Assembly (NCBI RefSeq): GCF_024220585.1
Contig: NZ_JAMXKF010000005.1
Coordinates: 367,601-431,600, forward strand
Source of the DNA: Dyadobacter diqingensis
GTDB lineage: Bacteria > Bacteroidota > Bacteroidia > Cytophagales > Spirosomataceae
Length of the DNA stretch: 64,000 nt
Direction: 5' to 3'
In this document: one piece after another, positions 26,912 to 34,763 of the stretch
Numbering within the stretch: position 1 is the stretch's first letter
Layout of the letters: each line of letters starts with the position of its first letter
Notes under the pieces: generated by a model
What the model was told of the DNA's origin: nothing
Seen by the model: only the letters and a program-made list of their open reading frames with translations
Databases searched by the model: none
Translations under genes and position numbers: made by a program

Positions 26912-27946
26912 ATGAATTCCTCTCGTCCGGTTACCATTAAAGACATTGCCCGCCGCTTCCGTTGTTCTCCATCCACCGTGTCCAGGGCACTTAATGATCA
27001 TCCGGCTATCAATGAAGACACCAGGAAAAATATTCAGGAATACGCCAGAGAGGTAGGTTATCAGCGTAATGAAGTGTCGCTGAGTTTATTGAATAAAAAG
27101 ACTGCAACGTTGGGTGTTGTGGTACCAACGATCGGTAATTATTATGAAACGGCGGTGATAGAGGGGTTGCATACAGTTTTGCAGCCGTTGGGCTACACGC
27201 TTAATATCTGCGTGACGAATGAAAATTACCTGCTTGAAAAAGAATATCTGTCTAAACTGCTGTCTAACCGTACGGAAGGTATTTTCCTCTCGGTTTCTCA
27301 GGAAACCTATGACTCCGGTTACTATGAGCATCTTGAAAATGTAATCCAGCGGAAAACGCCACTGATTTTTATAGACCGTGAATATGAGGATTTTGAAACC
27401 AGTAGGGCGACGGTCGATGATTATCACGGAGCCTTCGCTGCGGTAGAACATCTGATCACGATTGGTTATAAAAATGTCGCCCATTTAAAAGGTCCGAACG
27501 GGCTTACCGTGTCCGAGCAGCGTTTTAAAGGCTATCGCGACTGTCTGAAAAAATATGATATCGCGATCCGGGAGGAACTGATTATCAACACCAATTTTCA
27601 GGTTGAGAGTGCGATTGTGCCAACCAAACGGCTTCTGGATCTTGACTCGCCGCCGGATGCAATTTTTGGTGTAAACGATCAGGTTGCGATAGGGGCGATG
27701 CGGGTTATTCTGGATCGCGGATTGAAAATTCCGGGCGATATAGGCATCGTTGGTTTTGATAATTCACCAATTTCAGCTTACACTTATCCTTCTTTGACCA
27801 CCATCAGCCGTCCAGGGCGAAAGATTGGTATGGAGGCTTCGCGTCTGTTCCTTAATCAGATTAATGCTTCTGGAGATTTTACGCATGAGAGTATTGTGTT
27901 GCCTTCGGAGTTGATTATCAGGGAGTCTTCGTTGCGGATTTCATAA
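26912..27946 (+). CDS. LacI-family transcriptional regulator of the iol cluster
   Basis: 344 residues. The N-terminal helix-turn-helix ITIKDIARRFRCSPSTVSRALNDHPAI-type segment is followed by the hinge helix, then a periplasmic-binding-protein-like core (ATLGVVVPTIGNYYETAVIEG; DAIFGVNDQVAIGAMRVI; GIVGFDNSPIS). It is divergent from iolB across 126 bases. LacI control of inositol use differs from the DeoR-type IolR of Bacillus and the RpiR-type IolR of proteobacteria. The effector, probably an inositol breakdown intermediate, is inferred. Confidence 0.9.
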   Translation: MNSSRPVTIKDIARRFRCSPSTVSRALNDHPAINEDTRKNIQEYAREVGYQRNEVSLSLLNKKTATLGVVVPTIGNYYETAVIEGLHTVLQPLGYTLNICVTNENYLLEKEYLSKLLSNRTEGIFLSVSQETYDSGYYEHLENVIQRKTPLIFIDREYEDFETSRATVDDYHGAFAAVEHLITIGYKNVAHLKGPNGLTVSEQRFKGYRDCLKKYDIAIREELIINTNFQVESAIVPTKRLLDLDSPPDAIFGVNDQVAIGAMRVILDRGLKIPGDIGIVGFDNSPISAYTYPSLTTISRPGRKIGMEASRLFLNQINASGDFTHESIVLPSELIIRESSLRIS

Positions 27947-27956
27947 TATTTGAACA

Positions 27957-28380
27957 ACAGGAGGCTCCGAAGGAGCCGGGAAAAGGCGGGTAACCCTGTA
28001 TTTGCTATAAACAGGGTGCCCCTAAATGGGCTGAATGCGTACAGGATTCGTCACCGCAGTTTTTGATTTTCTGATCCCGCAGAGTTTCCTGTTTATAGCC
28101 ATTGATTCGATTCTTCATATTTGGATATCGATTGACGTTCAATTTGTTTCTACCTATTCCGGAAGAATGGAGTATTCATTTTATGAGAGCTCTTACTATA
28201 ATTAACAATCACCTCACTTCGACGATTCTTGATAACATTGAGTGCCGGTTAATAAAGTTGGCATGTAGCAAATCTTGATATCATTAATTAGTGTCGCTGA
28301 TCCTCCCTGCTTCTTTGAAGCACCCTGTTTATAGCCCAAGTATGTATCTGGAAAATCCTGACTCCGTGGGAGTCTCCTAA
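27957..28380. repeat. Large nested inverted-repeat element (about 420 bp)
   Basis: The outer hairpins are GGCTCC-GAA-GGAGCC (27963-27977) and GACTCC-GTG-GGAGTC (28360-28374); read inverted, they differ by compensating base changes. The inner arms GCTATAAACAGGGTGC (28004-28019) and its perfect complement (28320-28335) enclose about 300 bases. A third partial copy CCTGTTTATAGCC is at 28088-28100, and TGCTTC-TTT-GAAGCA is at 28308-28322. There is no reading frame. It accounts for most of the 561-base gap before tetR. Confidence 0.75.
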
Positions 28381-28436
28381 AATGCATTGCAAAATAATGC
28401 TAAATTATATCTCAGAGCTGCTTTGAATATATTTTA

Positions 28437-28452
28437 TTAATCATTCGATTAA
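28437..28452. promoter_or_regulatory. TetR operator upstream of the repressor gene
   Basis: TTAATC-ATTC-GATTAA is a perfect 6-4-6 palindrome 56 bases before the tetR start. The same half-sites recur at 29133-29148 before tolC. A further inverted repeat, ATTTTATTAA (28431-28440) with TTAATAAAAT (28463-28472), encloses it. A likely promoter (TTG at 28458, TAAACTTTG at 28479-28487) follows directly, so binding would block polymerase and autoregulate. Confidence 0.72.
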
Positions 28453-28507
28453 ATATTTTGATTTAATAAAATTATTAATAAACTTTGCCACGCAATAAAA
28501 CAAAAGC

Positions 28508-29110
28508 ATGGCTAAGGGAAAGAAAGATCTGGATTTGTCGACGGAGGAGAAGATTATGGAAGCGGCGCGTAAAGTGTTTACGGAAAAAGGTTATGCCGCG
28601 GCCCGCACGAGAGATATTGCCGAAGAATCAGGGATCAACCTGGCGCTGCTGAATTACTATTTCAGGAGCAAGGAAAAGTTGTTTGAGCTGGTGATGTTGG
28701 AACGGGTCAATAAACTGTTTGGTGCCATCATTCCGATTTTAAATGAAGAGAGCAGCAGTCTGGAAGAGAAGATAGAAGGCATTGCAGGTTCTTATATCGA
28801 TCTGTTGACGGAACATCCGGATCTGCCGATTTTTGTTTTAAGTGAGATCAGAAACCGGCCGGAGAAATTTGCGGCGCTTGTTAACGCCCGCGACCGGGTG
28901 ACCAAATCGGTTTTTATGAAACAATTGATTGAGCGGAAGTTAAGCGTGAGCCCGTTTCATATACTGATCAATTTGCTTGGAATGACCGTTTTTCCTTTTG
29001 TTGGTAAACCGGTTTTATCGAAACTGATAGGCAAAGAAGCCGAATTTGATGAGCTGATGAAACAACGTAAGGAGTTGATTCCCATGTGGATAAAAATGAT
29101 GCTGAACTGA
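28508..29110 (+). CDS. TetR/AcrR-family repressor of the efflux operon
   Basis: 200 residues. The helix-turn-helix lies in KIMEAARKVFTEKGYAAARTRDIAEESGINLALLNYYFRSKEKLFELV (residues about 16-62), textbook TetR. The C-terminal helical domain binds an unknown ligand; IRNRPEKF and a terminal MWIKMM helix resemble the AcrR/CecR type. It is encoded immediately upstream of the TolC-HlyD-ABC genes on the same strand, and both it and tolC are preceded by the same TTAATC-N4-GATTAA palindrome. It is therefore the likely repressor of its own gene and the pump. Confidence 0.93.
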   Translation: MAKGKKDLDLSTEEKIMEAARKVFTEKGYAAARTRDIAEESGINLALLNYYFRSKEKLFELVMLERVNKLFGAIIPILNEESSSLEEKIEGIAGSYIDLLTEHPDLPIFVLSEIRNRPEKFAALVNARDRVTKSVFMKQLIERKLSVSPFHILINLLGMTVFPFVGKPVLSKLIGKEAEFDELMKQRKELIPMWIKMMLN

Positions 29111-29132
29111 CGGCATTTTTTTGATCCACTCA

Positions 29133-29148
29133 TTAATCAAACGATTAA
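29133..29148. promoter_or_regulatory. Second TetR operator, upstream of tolC-type gene
   Basis: TTAATC-AAAC-GATTAA has the same six-base half-sites as the palindrome before tetR, with a different four-base centre. It lies 18 bases before the outer-membrane factor's start codon, in the 56-base tetR-tolC gap. Confidence 0.72.
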
Positions 29149-29166
29149 ATTAAAAGACTAAATAAG

Positions 29167-30456
29167 ATGATTAAAAAGCTGAAATTTTGGGTGTTTCTTT
29201 CCTTCACCTGGCTGTTGAAAACGGCGCTTTTTGCTCAGTCCATTCAAAATTTGTCGATCGGGGAGTGTTATTCGCTGGCGCGCGAAAATTATCCGTTGAT
29301 TAAAAAATACGATCTGATCAAAAAAAGCAGCAATTTTTCAGTGGAGAATGCTTCGAAATTGTATCTGCCTCAGCTGACGATAAACGGACAGGCCAGCTAT
29401 CAATCTCAGACGATCAGTTTTGCAGATGCCATCCCTGCTATTCCAGGTGTGAGTCTGCCATCGATCAGCAAAGACCAGTACAAAGTCCAGGCTGAAATTA
29501 GCCAAACATTGTATGATGCCGGAGAAATTCGCAATCAAAAAGCGTCAATCCGGGCAAACGAGGCTATTCAGCAGCAAAGCATTGAGGTCAATCTGAGAGC
29601 GTTGAATGAACGTGTGAATCAGATTTATTTTGCGGTCATTTTGATGGATGAGCAATTGAAACAAAATGAAATCAGGAAATCGGAGTTGCAGAGCCAGCTC
29701 GAAAAAACGCAGGCTGCGTTGAATAACGGCACGTCGTTCCGAAGCAATGTGGACCAGCTGAAAGCGGAACTTGTGAATGTCGACATGAGCAGTATCGAGT
29801 TCGGATCAAACCGACGGGCCTATTTACAGATGCTCTCGCTGATGATCGATAAGAAGCTTGATGCAAACACGAAACTGCTTATGCCAATGGAAAAACCAGT
29901 TCAGAATGAGATTAACCGGCCGGAATTAAAACTGTATGATCTTCAAAAAAGACTGTATGATGTTGAGGAAAGAAAGTTGCAGTCTGCCTATACGCCCAAA
30001 TTAAGTGCCTTTTTTCAGGGAGCTTACGGACGGCCGACGCTCAACATCATTGAAAACAAATTCGGTCCCTGGTTTATTACCGGATTGCGGCTGAACTGGA
30101 ATCTGGGTAGCTTGTACACGTTGAAAAATAACAAAGAAATTCTTCATGTCAACCGCCAGAATGTGGATGTGGACCGCGAGGTATTTTTGTACAATACCAA
30201 TCTGACGTTAAACCAGCAGGGAGAAGAAATTCAGAAATTCCGGGATTTGATCGATCAGGATAGGCGTTTGATTGAACTTCGGGAATCTGTCAAAAAGTCG
30301 GCACAAGCGCAGTTGGACAATGGTGTGATCACGATACACGAGTATATCTCACAGCTCAATTCGGTCAATCTTTCACGTCAGACGCTGATACTGCACACGG
30401 TTCAGCTCTTACAGGCAGCATACAAACACAATCAAACCTCAGGCAATGAAAATTAG
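29167..30456 (+). CDS. TolC-family outer membrane efflux protein
   Basis: 429 residues with a signal peptide (hydrophobic run to ALFAQ). LSIGECYSLARENYPLIKKYDL is the typical OMF opening, and two long coiled-coil repeats follow (about residues 100-230 and 320-420), for example LRALNERVNQIYFAVILMDEQLKQNEI. It is the outer-membrane channel for the adjacent HlyD-ABC exporter. The C-terminal codons overlap the hlyD start by 11 bases, implying coupled translation. Confidence 0.92.
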   Translation: MIKKLKFWVFLSFTWLLKTALFAQSIQNLSIGECYSLARENYPLIKKYDLIKKSSNFSVENASKLYLPQLTINGQASYQSQTISFADAIPAIPGVSLPSISKDQYKVQAEISQTLYDAGEIRNQKASIRANEAIQQQSIEVNLRALNERVNQIYFAVILMDEQLKQNEIRKSELQSQLEKTQAALNNGTSFRSNVDQLKAELVNVDMSSIEFGSNRRAYLQMLSLMIDKKLDANTKLLMPMEKPVQNEINRPELKLYDLQKRLYDVEERKLQSAYTPKLSAFFQGAYGRPTLNIIENKFGPWFITGLRLNWNLGSLYTLKNNKEILHVNRQNVDVDREVFLYNTNLTLNQQGEEIQKFRDLIDQDRRLIELRESVKKSAQAQLDNGVITIHEYISQLNSVNLSRQTLILHTVQLLQAAYKHNQTSGNEN

Positions 30457-31405
30457 AAATCATTTGATTATGCGACATAAAACAGTACCAGTCCTCGCAC
30501 TGCTTTTTTTCCTGGCAGCCTGTGAAACAAAAGACGATTATGACGCGTCGGGGAATTTTGAAGCCGACGAAGTCATTGTGTCCGCCCAGCAGACAGGGCA
30601 GCTTTTGGCGTTCGGCGTTCAGGAGGGTGCGGAACTGAAAGCGGGAGATAACGTCGGGCAAATTGACGTAAAAATTCCGGAGCTGCAAAAACAGCAGGCA
30701 GAGGCTTCCATAGCCGCGTTAAAACAAAAAACCGGTAGTTCAAAAGACCAAACCGAGGTGGCGGTTAAGCAGCTTGCCGTTCAGGAATCCCAACTTGCCC
30801 AACAGATCCGAGAGCGAAAAAGGACGGAAAACCTGGTGAAGGCTGACGCGGCGACGCAAAAACAGCTGGACGATCTGGATGCCGCTATCGACCAGATGCA
30901 AAAGCAGATCAGTGTAACACGGCAGCAAATTAAACTGTATAACTACAACTCGGCCACGCAAAACCGCGGGATTTTGAGTGAGCAATCGCCGTTGTCTGTT
31001 ACCGCAAAACAATACCAGGAGCAGATCAACCGCGGGCAGATTATTAATCCGTTAACCGGTTTGGTCCTGACCAGATATGCTCTGAAAGGCGAAATGACGG
31101 CAATAGGAAAACCGCTTTACAAGATTGCCAATGTGGATACACTCACCCTAAAGGCTTACATCACAGGCGACAAGCTGGCCCGGATCAAAACGGGACAAAA
31201 AGTGACCGTGCGGATTGATGAGGGAGAAAAAAAGTACAAGTCATATAGCGGACAGATTTACTGGATTTCAGCAAAAGCCGAATTCACCCCCAAAACAATC
31301 CAGACAAAAAATGAAAGGGCGAATCTGGTCTATGCGATGAAAGTCCGGGTCAGGAACGACGGGTTTTTGAAGATTGGAATGTATGGGGAGGTTGTTCTTT
31401 TTTAG
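30446..31405 (+). CDS. HlyD-family periplasmic adaptor (membrane fusion protein), lipoprotein
   Basis: 319 residues from ATG 30446; ATG 30470 is an alternative. The signal ends at FFLAAC, an SPII lipobox, so it is lipid-anchored. Lipoyl-like halves flank a coiled coil: GQLLAFGVQEGAELKAGDNVGQID, then a Gln/Lys-rich hairpin about residues 75-180, then NPLTGLVLTRYALKGEM and a beta-barrel. It matches the YbhG-type adaptors that pair with tandem ATPases and two ABC-2 permeases. It links the inner-membrane ABC unit to the TolC-like channel. Confidence 0.92.
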   Translation: MKIRNHLIMRHKTVPVLALLFFLAACETKDDYDASGNFEADEVIVSAQQTGQLLAFGVQEGAELKAGDNVGQIDVKIPELQKQQAEASIAALKQKTGSSKDQTEVAVKQLAVQESQLAQQIRERKRTENLVKADAATQKQLDDLDAAIDQMQKQISVTRQQIKLYNYNSATQNRGILSEQSPLSVTAKQYQEQINRGQIINPLTGLVLTRYALKGEMTAIGKPLYKIANVDTLTLKAYITGDKLARIKTGQKVTVRIDEGEKKYKSYSGQIYWISAKAEFTPKTIQTKNERANLVYAMKVRVRNDGFLKIGMYGEVVLF

Positions 31406-31416
31406 CGGTGGCAGCG

Positions 31417-31800
31417 GGTTGAGAGTTGAAAGTGGTTCGGGGGCTGTGGGGAAAATTTGTTAATAAGGTGAGGATTTTTGAAGGTTTAGTCTTTATGGTA
31501 AAACATCATATGAGAAAAGGCATTGTAGCACCTAAGTCGGTCGCATTTGCAATCCGGGTGGTTGGTATGTATAAGTTTTTGTCTGCTGACCTTCGGGAGT
31601 ACGTTCTTTCCAAACAGTTTTTAAGAAGCGGAACTGCCGTTGGAGCATTGATCAGTGCAGCCGAGCACGGGCAATCGACAGCTGATTTTCTCAATAAAAT
31701 GAACATTGCATTGAAGGAAGCTAATGAATCCGATTATTGGCTGTTGTTATTAAGAGAGGGAAATTATCTGATTTCAACTCTAAACTCTCCACTTTCAACC
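31417..31800 (+). mobile_element. Inverted-repeat element carrying a truncated S23/IVP-type gene, inserted between hlyD and the ABC ATPase gene
   Basis: The left arm (31417-31435) contains AGAGTTGAA and TTGAAAGTGG. The right arm (31773-31800) contains their complements, TTCAACTCT and CCACTTTCAA, in swapped order. Between them is a gene fragment of the 23S rRNA intervening-sequence protein family. The element begins 12 bases after the hlyD stop and ends eight bases before the start codon of the next operon gene, so it looks inserted into a formerly compact operon. No transposase and no clear target duplication are seen. Confidence 0.6.
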
Positions 31801-31812
31801 AAGAAACAATGA
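31510..31812 (+). CDS. Four-helix-bundle protein, 23S rRNA IVS (S23) family, C-terminally truncated
   Basis: 100 residues from ATG 31510 (MRKGIVAPKSVAFAIRVV). SVAFAIRVVGMYKFL, EYVLSKQFLRSGTAVGALISAAEHGQS and NKMNIALKEANESDYWLLLL are the first three helices of the S23/IVP family. Relatives normally have another 30-40 residues forming helix four; here the frame runs into the right inverted repeat (ISTLNSPLSTKKQ) and stops. Its TGA overlaps the ATG of the ABC ATPase (ATGA). A frame extension to TTG 31426 exists but reads through the left arm. The family's role is unclear. Confidence 0.78.
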   Translation: MRKGIVAPKSVAFAIRVVGMYKFLSADLREYVLSKQFLRSGTAVGALISAAEHGQSTADFLNKMNIALKEANESDYWLLLLREGNYLISTLNSPLSTKKQ

Positions 31813-32744
31813 ACGCAGTCACACTCCAAAATATCTCCAAATCCTACCAGGATGTAAAGGCCGTCAGGGATGTTTCATTCGAAGTGAAAAAAGGTGAACT
31901 TTTCGGACTTATCGGAGCGGATGGGGCCGGGAAAACATCCATATTCCGAATTCTGACGACGGTTTTGCTGGCTGATGAAGGTGTTGCTACCGTTGCAGGT
32001 TTCGACGTAGTGAAAGATTACAAGGCGATCAGAGACAGGATCGGGTATATGCCCGGCAAGTTTTCGTTGTATCAGGACCTTACAATCAGAGAAAATCTGG
32101 AATTTTTCGCGACTATTTTTGGAACGACGATTGATGACAATTATGAGCTGATCAAAGATATTTACGATCAGATCAAACCGTTCAGCGACCGGCGTGCAGG
32201 GAAGTTGTCGGGAGGAATGAAACAAAAGCTGGCCCTATGCTGTGCGCTGATTCACAAGCCGGAAGTTCTGCTTCTGGATGAGCCGACAACCGGTGTGGAC
32301 GTAGTATCGCGGAAGGAATTCTGGGCGATGCTGAAATCTTTGAAAGAAAAAGGGATTACGATTCTCGTTTCGACGCCCTATATGGATGAGGCCAATTTAT
32401 GCGAGCGCATAGCACTGATCCAGAATGGCAGAATTATGGGTGTCGATACGCCAGAAAATATCATCAGAGCTTTTCCTGCAAAACTCTATGCAGCGAAATC
32501 AGATAACATTTATAAACTTTTAAATGATTTTCGCGCAGCTCAGGCGGTGGACAGCTGTTATGCTTTTGGTGAATTTTTGCATGTCACCACGAAGGGAAAC
32601 CGGGAAGCCGGAAGTTCTGAATTAAGAGATCTGGCGATTGAAAGAGGGCATACCCATGTTGTGATACAAGAAATTACACCGGGTATCGAGGACAGTTTTA
32701 TCCGCCTGATGAATGAAAAAAGCGAAGCATCGGCGCATCAATAA
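31809..32744 (+). CDS. ABC transporter ATP-binding protein 1 (YbhF N-half-like)
   Basis: 311 residues from ATG 31809 (MNAVTLQNISKSYQ). Walker A is GADGAGKT (36-43). The signature LSGGMKQ is intact, and Walker B is LLLDEP with D-loop TGVD. The H-loop reads VSTPYMDEA: the switch His is replaced by Pro. The upstream codons in frame come from the inverted-repeat arm and are unlikely to be translated. With ATPase 2 it resembles the two halves of YbhF. It drives export by the permeases downstream. Confidence 0.92.
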   Translation: MNAVTLQNISKSYQDVKAVRDVSFEVKKGELFGLIGADGAGKTSIFRILTTVLLADEGVATVAGFDVVKDYKAIRDRIGYMPGKFSLYQDLTIRENLEFFATIFGTTIDDNYELIKDIYDQIKPFSDRRAGKLSGGMKQKLALCCALIHKPEVLLLDEPTTGVDVVSRKEFWAMLKSLKEKGITILVSTPYMDEANLCERIALIQNGRIMGVDTPENIIRAFPAKLYAAKSDNIYKLLNDFRAAQAVDSCYAFGEFLHVTTKGNREAGSSELRDLAIERGHTHVVIQEITPGIEDSFIRLMNEKSEASAHQ

Positions 32745-32752
32745 ATTCAAGT

Positions 32753-33499
32753 ATGGAAGATAATAAAGCCATTGTTTGCAAGGATCTGACGAAGCAGTTC
32801 GGCGACTTTTATGCCGTGAACAAAATTTCTTTCGAAGTTTTAAAAGGGGAGATATTCGGGTTTCTCGGTGCGAATGGCGCGGGGAAAACCACGGCGATGC
32901 GGATTCTTTGCGGCTTGTCCTTTCCGAGTTCCGGCACGGCAACCGTTGCGGGTTTTGATGTGTACAAACAGCAGGAAAAAATCAAGAAAAACATTGGCTA
33001 CATGAGCCAGAAGTTTTCGCTTTATGAAAACCTGACAGTCCTTGAAAATATTGAGTTTTACGGAGGCGTATATGGTGTGCCGAGGAAAGAAATAAAGAGC
33101 CGCAGTGCGGAGCTCGTGCAGACATTGGGTCTGGAATCGGAAGCGAAAAAGCTGGTAGGGGAGTTGCCGCTGGGCTGGAAACAGAAACTTGCGTTTTCGG
33201 TTGCGATTTTTCATAAGCCGCAAATTGTCTTTCTTGATGAACCAACCGGTGGTGTTGACCCTGTGACCCGGAGGCAGTTTTGGGATATGATCTATGAAGC
33301 CGCTGCAACGGGTCTCACCATTTTTGTAACCACGCATTATATGGACGAAGCAGAATATTGCAATCGTATTTCGGTGATGGTCGACGGGAAAGTGGAAGCA
33401 CTGGATTCACCGGCCAATTTAAAAAAGGAATTTAACGCAGATTCAATGGACGAAGTATTTTACCAACTGGCTCGGGGAGCAAAACGTTCGGGTGATTGA
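32753..33499 (+). CDS. ABC transporter ATP-binding protein 2 (YbhF C-half-like)
   Basis: 248 residues. Walker A is GANGAGKT (39-46); Walker B is IVFLDEPTGGVDP; the H-loop VTTHYMDEAEY keeps the His. The signature motif is degenerate, LPLGWKQ in place of LSGGQ. Paired with ATPase 1, only one composite nucleotide site would have all canonical motifs (Walker A, B and His from this subunit, signature from ATPase 1). It starts eight bases after ATPase 1, so tightly coupled. Confidence 0.92.
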   Translation: MEDNKAIVCKDLTKQFGDFYAVNKISFEVLKGEIFGFLGANGAGKTTAMRILCGLSFPSSGTATVAGFDVYKQQEKIKKNIGYMSQKFSLYENLTVLENIEFYGGVYGVPRKEIKSRSAELVQTLGLESEAKKLVGELPLGWKQKLAFSVAIFHKPQIVFLDEPTGGVDPVTRRQFWDMIYEAAATGLTIFVTTHYMDEAEYCNRISVMVDGKVEALDSPANLKKEFNADSMDEVFYQLARGAKRSGD

Positions 33500-33509
33500 G
33501 ATTTTCGGG

Positions 33510-33640
33510 TTACACAGAGGTCCACAGAGCGGACGCCGCGCGGCAATAAAGAGGGGCGCAGAGCTTTTTTATTGTACAAACAAAATCTCAGTGTGCCCGC
33601 GCGGCGTCCGCTCTTAACCCCTCTGTGAACCTCTGTGTAA
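33510..33640. repeat. Word-iterated inverted repeat inside the efflux operon
   Basis: The left arm (33510-33544) runs TTACACAGAGGTCCACAGAG then GCGGACGCCGCGCGG. The right arm (33597-33640) is its complement, with a nine-base insertion (compared inverted, GGGTTAAGA). About 52 bases lie between. It fills most of the 157-base gap between ATPase 2 and permease 1 and contains no gene. Confidence 0.75.
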
Positions 33641-33656
33641 TCAAAACAACAACCAT

Positions 33657-34763
33657 ATGAAGCAATTACTGGTATTTATAAGAAAAGAGTTTTTTCATGT
33701 TTTTCGCGACAGGAGAACATTGCTGATCATGTTTGGCCTTCCGGTTGTACAAATTGTTTTGTTTGGTTTTGCACTGACCAACGAAGTGAAAAATATCGAA
33801 ATCATTATTTCTGATAACGCAAGGGATATCAATTCTCAGCAGATTACGAATAAAATAAAGGCGTCGGCGTATTTCAAAGTGCAGGAATCTGTTTTGAATT
33901 ATAAGGACATAGAAAAGGCATTCAGGAAAGGTGATGTTAAATGTGCGCTGATATTTCCGGCGCATTTCGGGGATGATTTGTTCCATGCAGGCAAAACACG
34001 GGTTCAGATCATAACCGACGGTTCTGACCCAAACATTGCGAAAACCGTGGTGAATTATCTCACAGCCATTATTGGCGATTACCAGCAGCAAATCGCGCCT
34101 TCGCCCACTTTAGCCTACCGGATTATACCGGAAAGCCGGATGCTTTACAACGAAGAGGGCAATGGTTCGCTGAACTTTATCCCGGGCGTTATGGCTTTGG
34201 TTCTGATGATTGTCTGTACCACGCTGACTTCCGTGGCGGTAGTTAAAGAAAAGGAGCTCGGCACAATGGAAGTATTGCTTGTATCGCCTTTTAAACCCGT
34301 TTTTGTCCTGATTGCGAAAGCCGTTCCGTATTTGCTGCTTTCCATGATCAATGTAATACTGATTCTGCTTTTAGCGGTTTATCTGCTTGACGTTGAGATT
34401 AAGGGCAGCGTTTTGTTGCTGTTTTTAGAAAGCGTGCTGTTTATTTTAACCTGTCTTTCGCTTGGCCTGCTGATCTCGAACGTTACCGATTCCCAACAGA
34501 CTGCCATGCTTATTTCAATGATGGGCATGATGTTGCCCACGTTGATATTTACGGGTTTTTTATTCCCTTTGGAAAATATGCCGAAGGTTTTCCAGATCAT
34601 TTCGAATGTGATTCCCGCCCGCTGGTACTTCATCATTACCAAGGCTGTTATGTTAAAAGGGCTAGGTTTCGCATATGTCTGGAAGGAAACGCTGGTGCTG
34701 ACCGGTATGACCATCGCACTGCTTGGTATTGCTTTGAAAAATTTTAAAATCAGACTACAATGA
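33657..34763 (+). CDS. ABC-2 type permease 1
   Basis: 368 residues: a cytoplasmic N-terminus (RKEFFHVFRDRRTLLIMFGLPVVQIVLFGFAL), one membrane segment, a periplasmic domain of about 150 residues, then five membrane helices beginning at NFIPGVMALVLMIVCTTLTSVAVVKEKELGTMEVLLVSPF. This is the ABC2_membrane_3 layout of YbhS/YbhR. It overlaps permease 2 by four bases (ATGA). Substrate not inferable. Confidence 0.92.
   Translation: MKQLLVFIRKEFFHVFRDRRTLLIMFGLPVVQIVLFGFALTNEVKNIEIIISDNARDINSQQITNKIKASAYFKVQESVLNYKDIEKAFRKGDVKCALIFPAHFGDDLFHAGKTRVQIITDGSDPNIAKTVVNYLTAIIGDYQQQIAPSPTLAYRIIPESRMLYNEEGNGSLNFIPGVMALVLMIVCTTLTSVAVVKEKELGTMEVLLVSPFKPVFVLIAKAVPYLLLSMINVILILLLAVYLLDVEIKGSVLLLFLESVLFILTCLSLGLLISNVTDSQQTAMLISMMGMMLPTLIFTGFLFPLENMPKVFQIISNVIPARWYFIITKAVMLKGLGFAYVWKETLVLTGMTIALLGIALKNFKIRLQ

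Noticed and set aside
28431..28472. Transposon end or attachment site
   Set aside because: The inverted repeats are explained better by a TetR operator and promoter, and no integrase or target duplication is present.
31426..31509. Longer S23 protein from TTG 31426
   Set aside because: The extension translates the left inverted-repeat arm; family members begin near MRKGIVAPKS.
31737..31808. Longer ABC ATPase from an upstream in-frame start
   Set aside because: Those codons lie partly in the right inverted-repeat arm (SKLSTFNQET) and overlap the S23 frame; ABC ATPases normally begin near the ATG at 31809.
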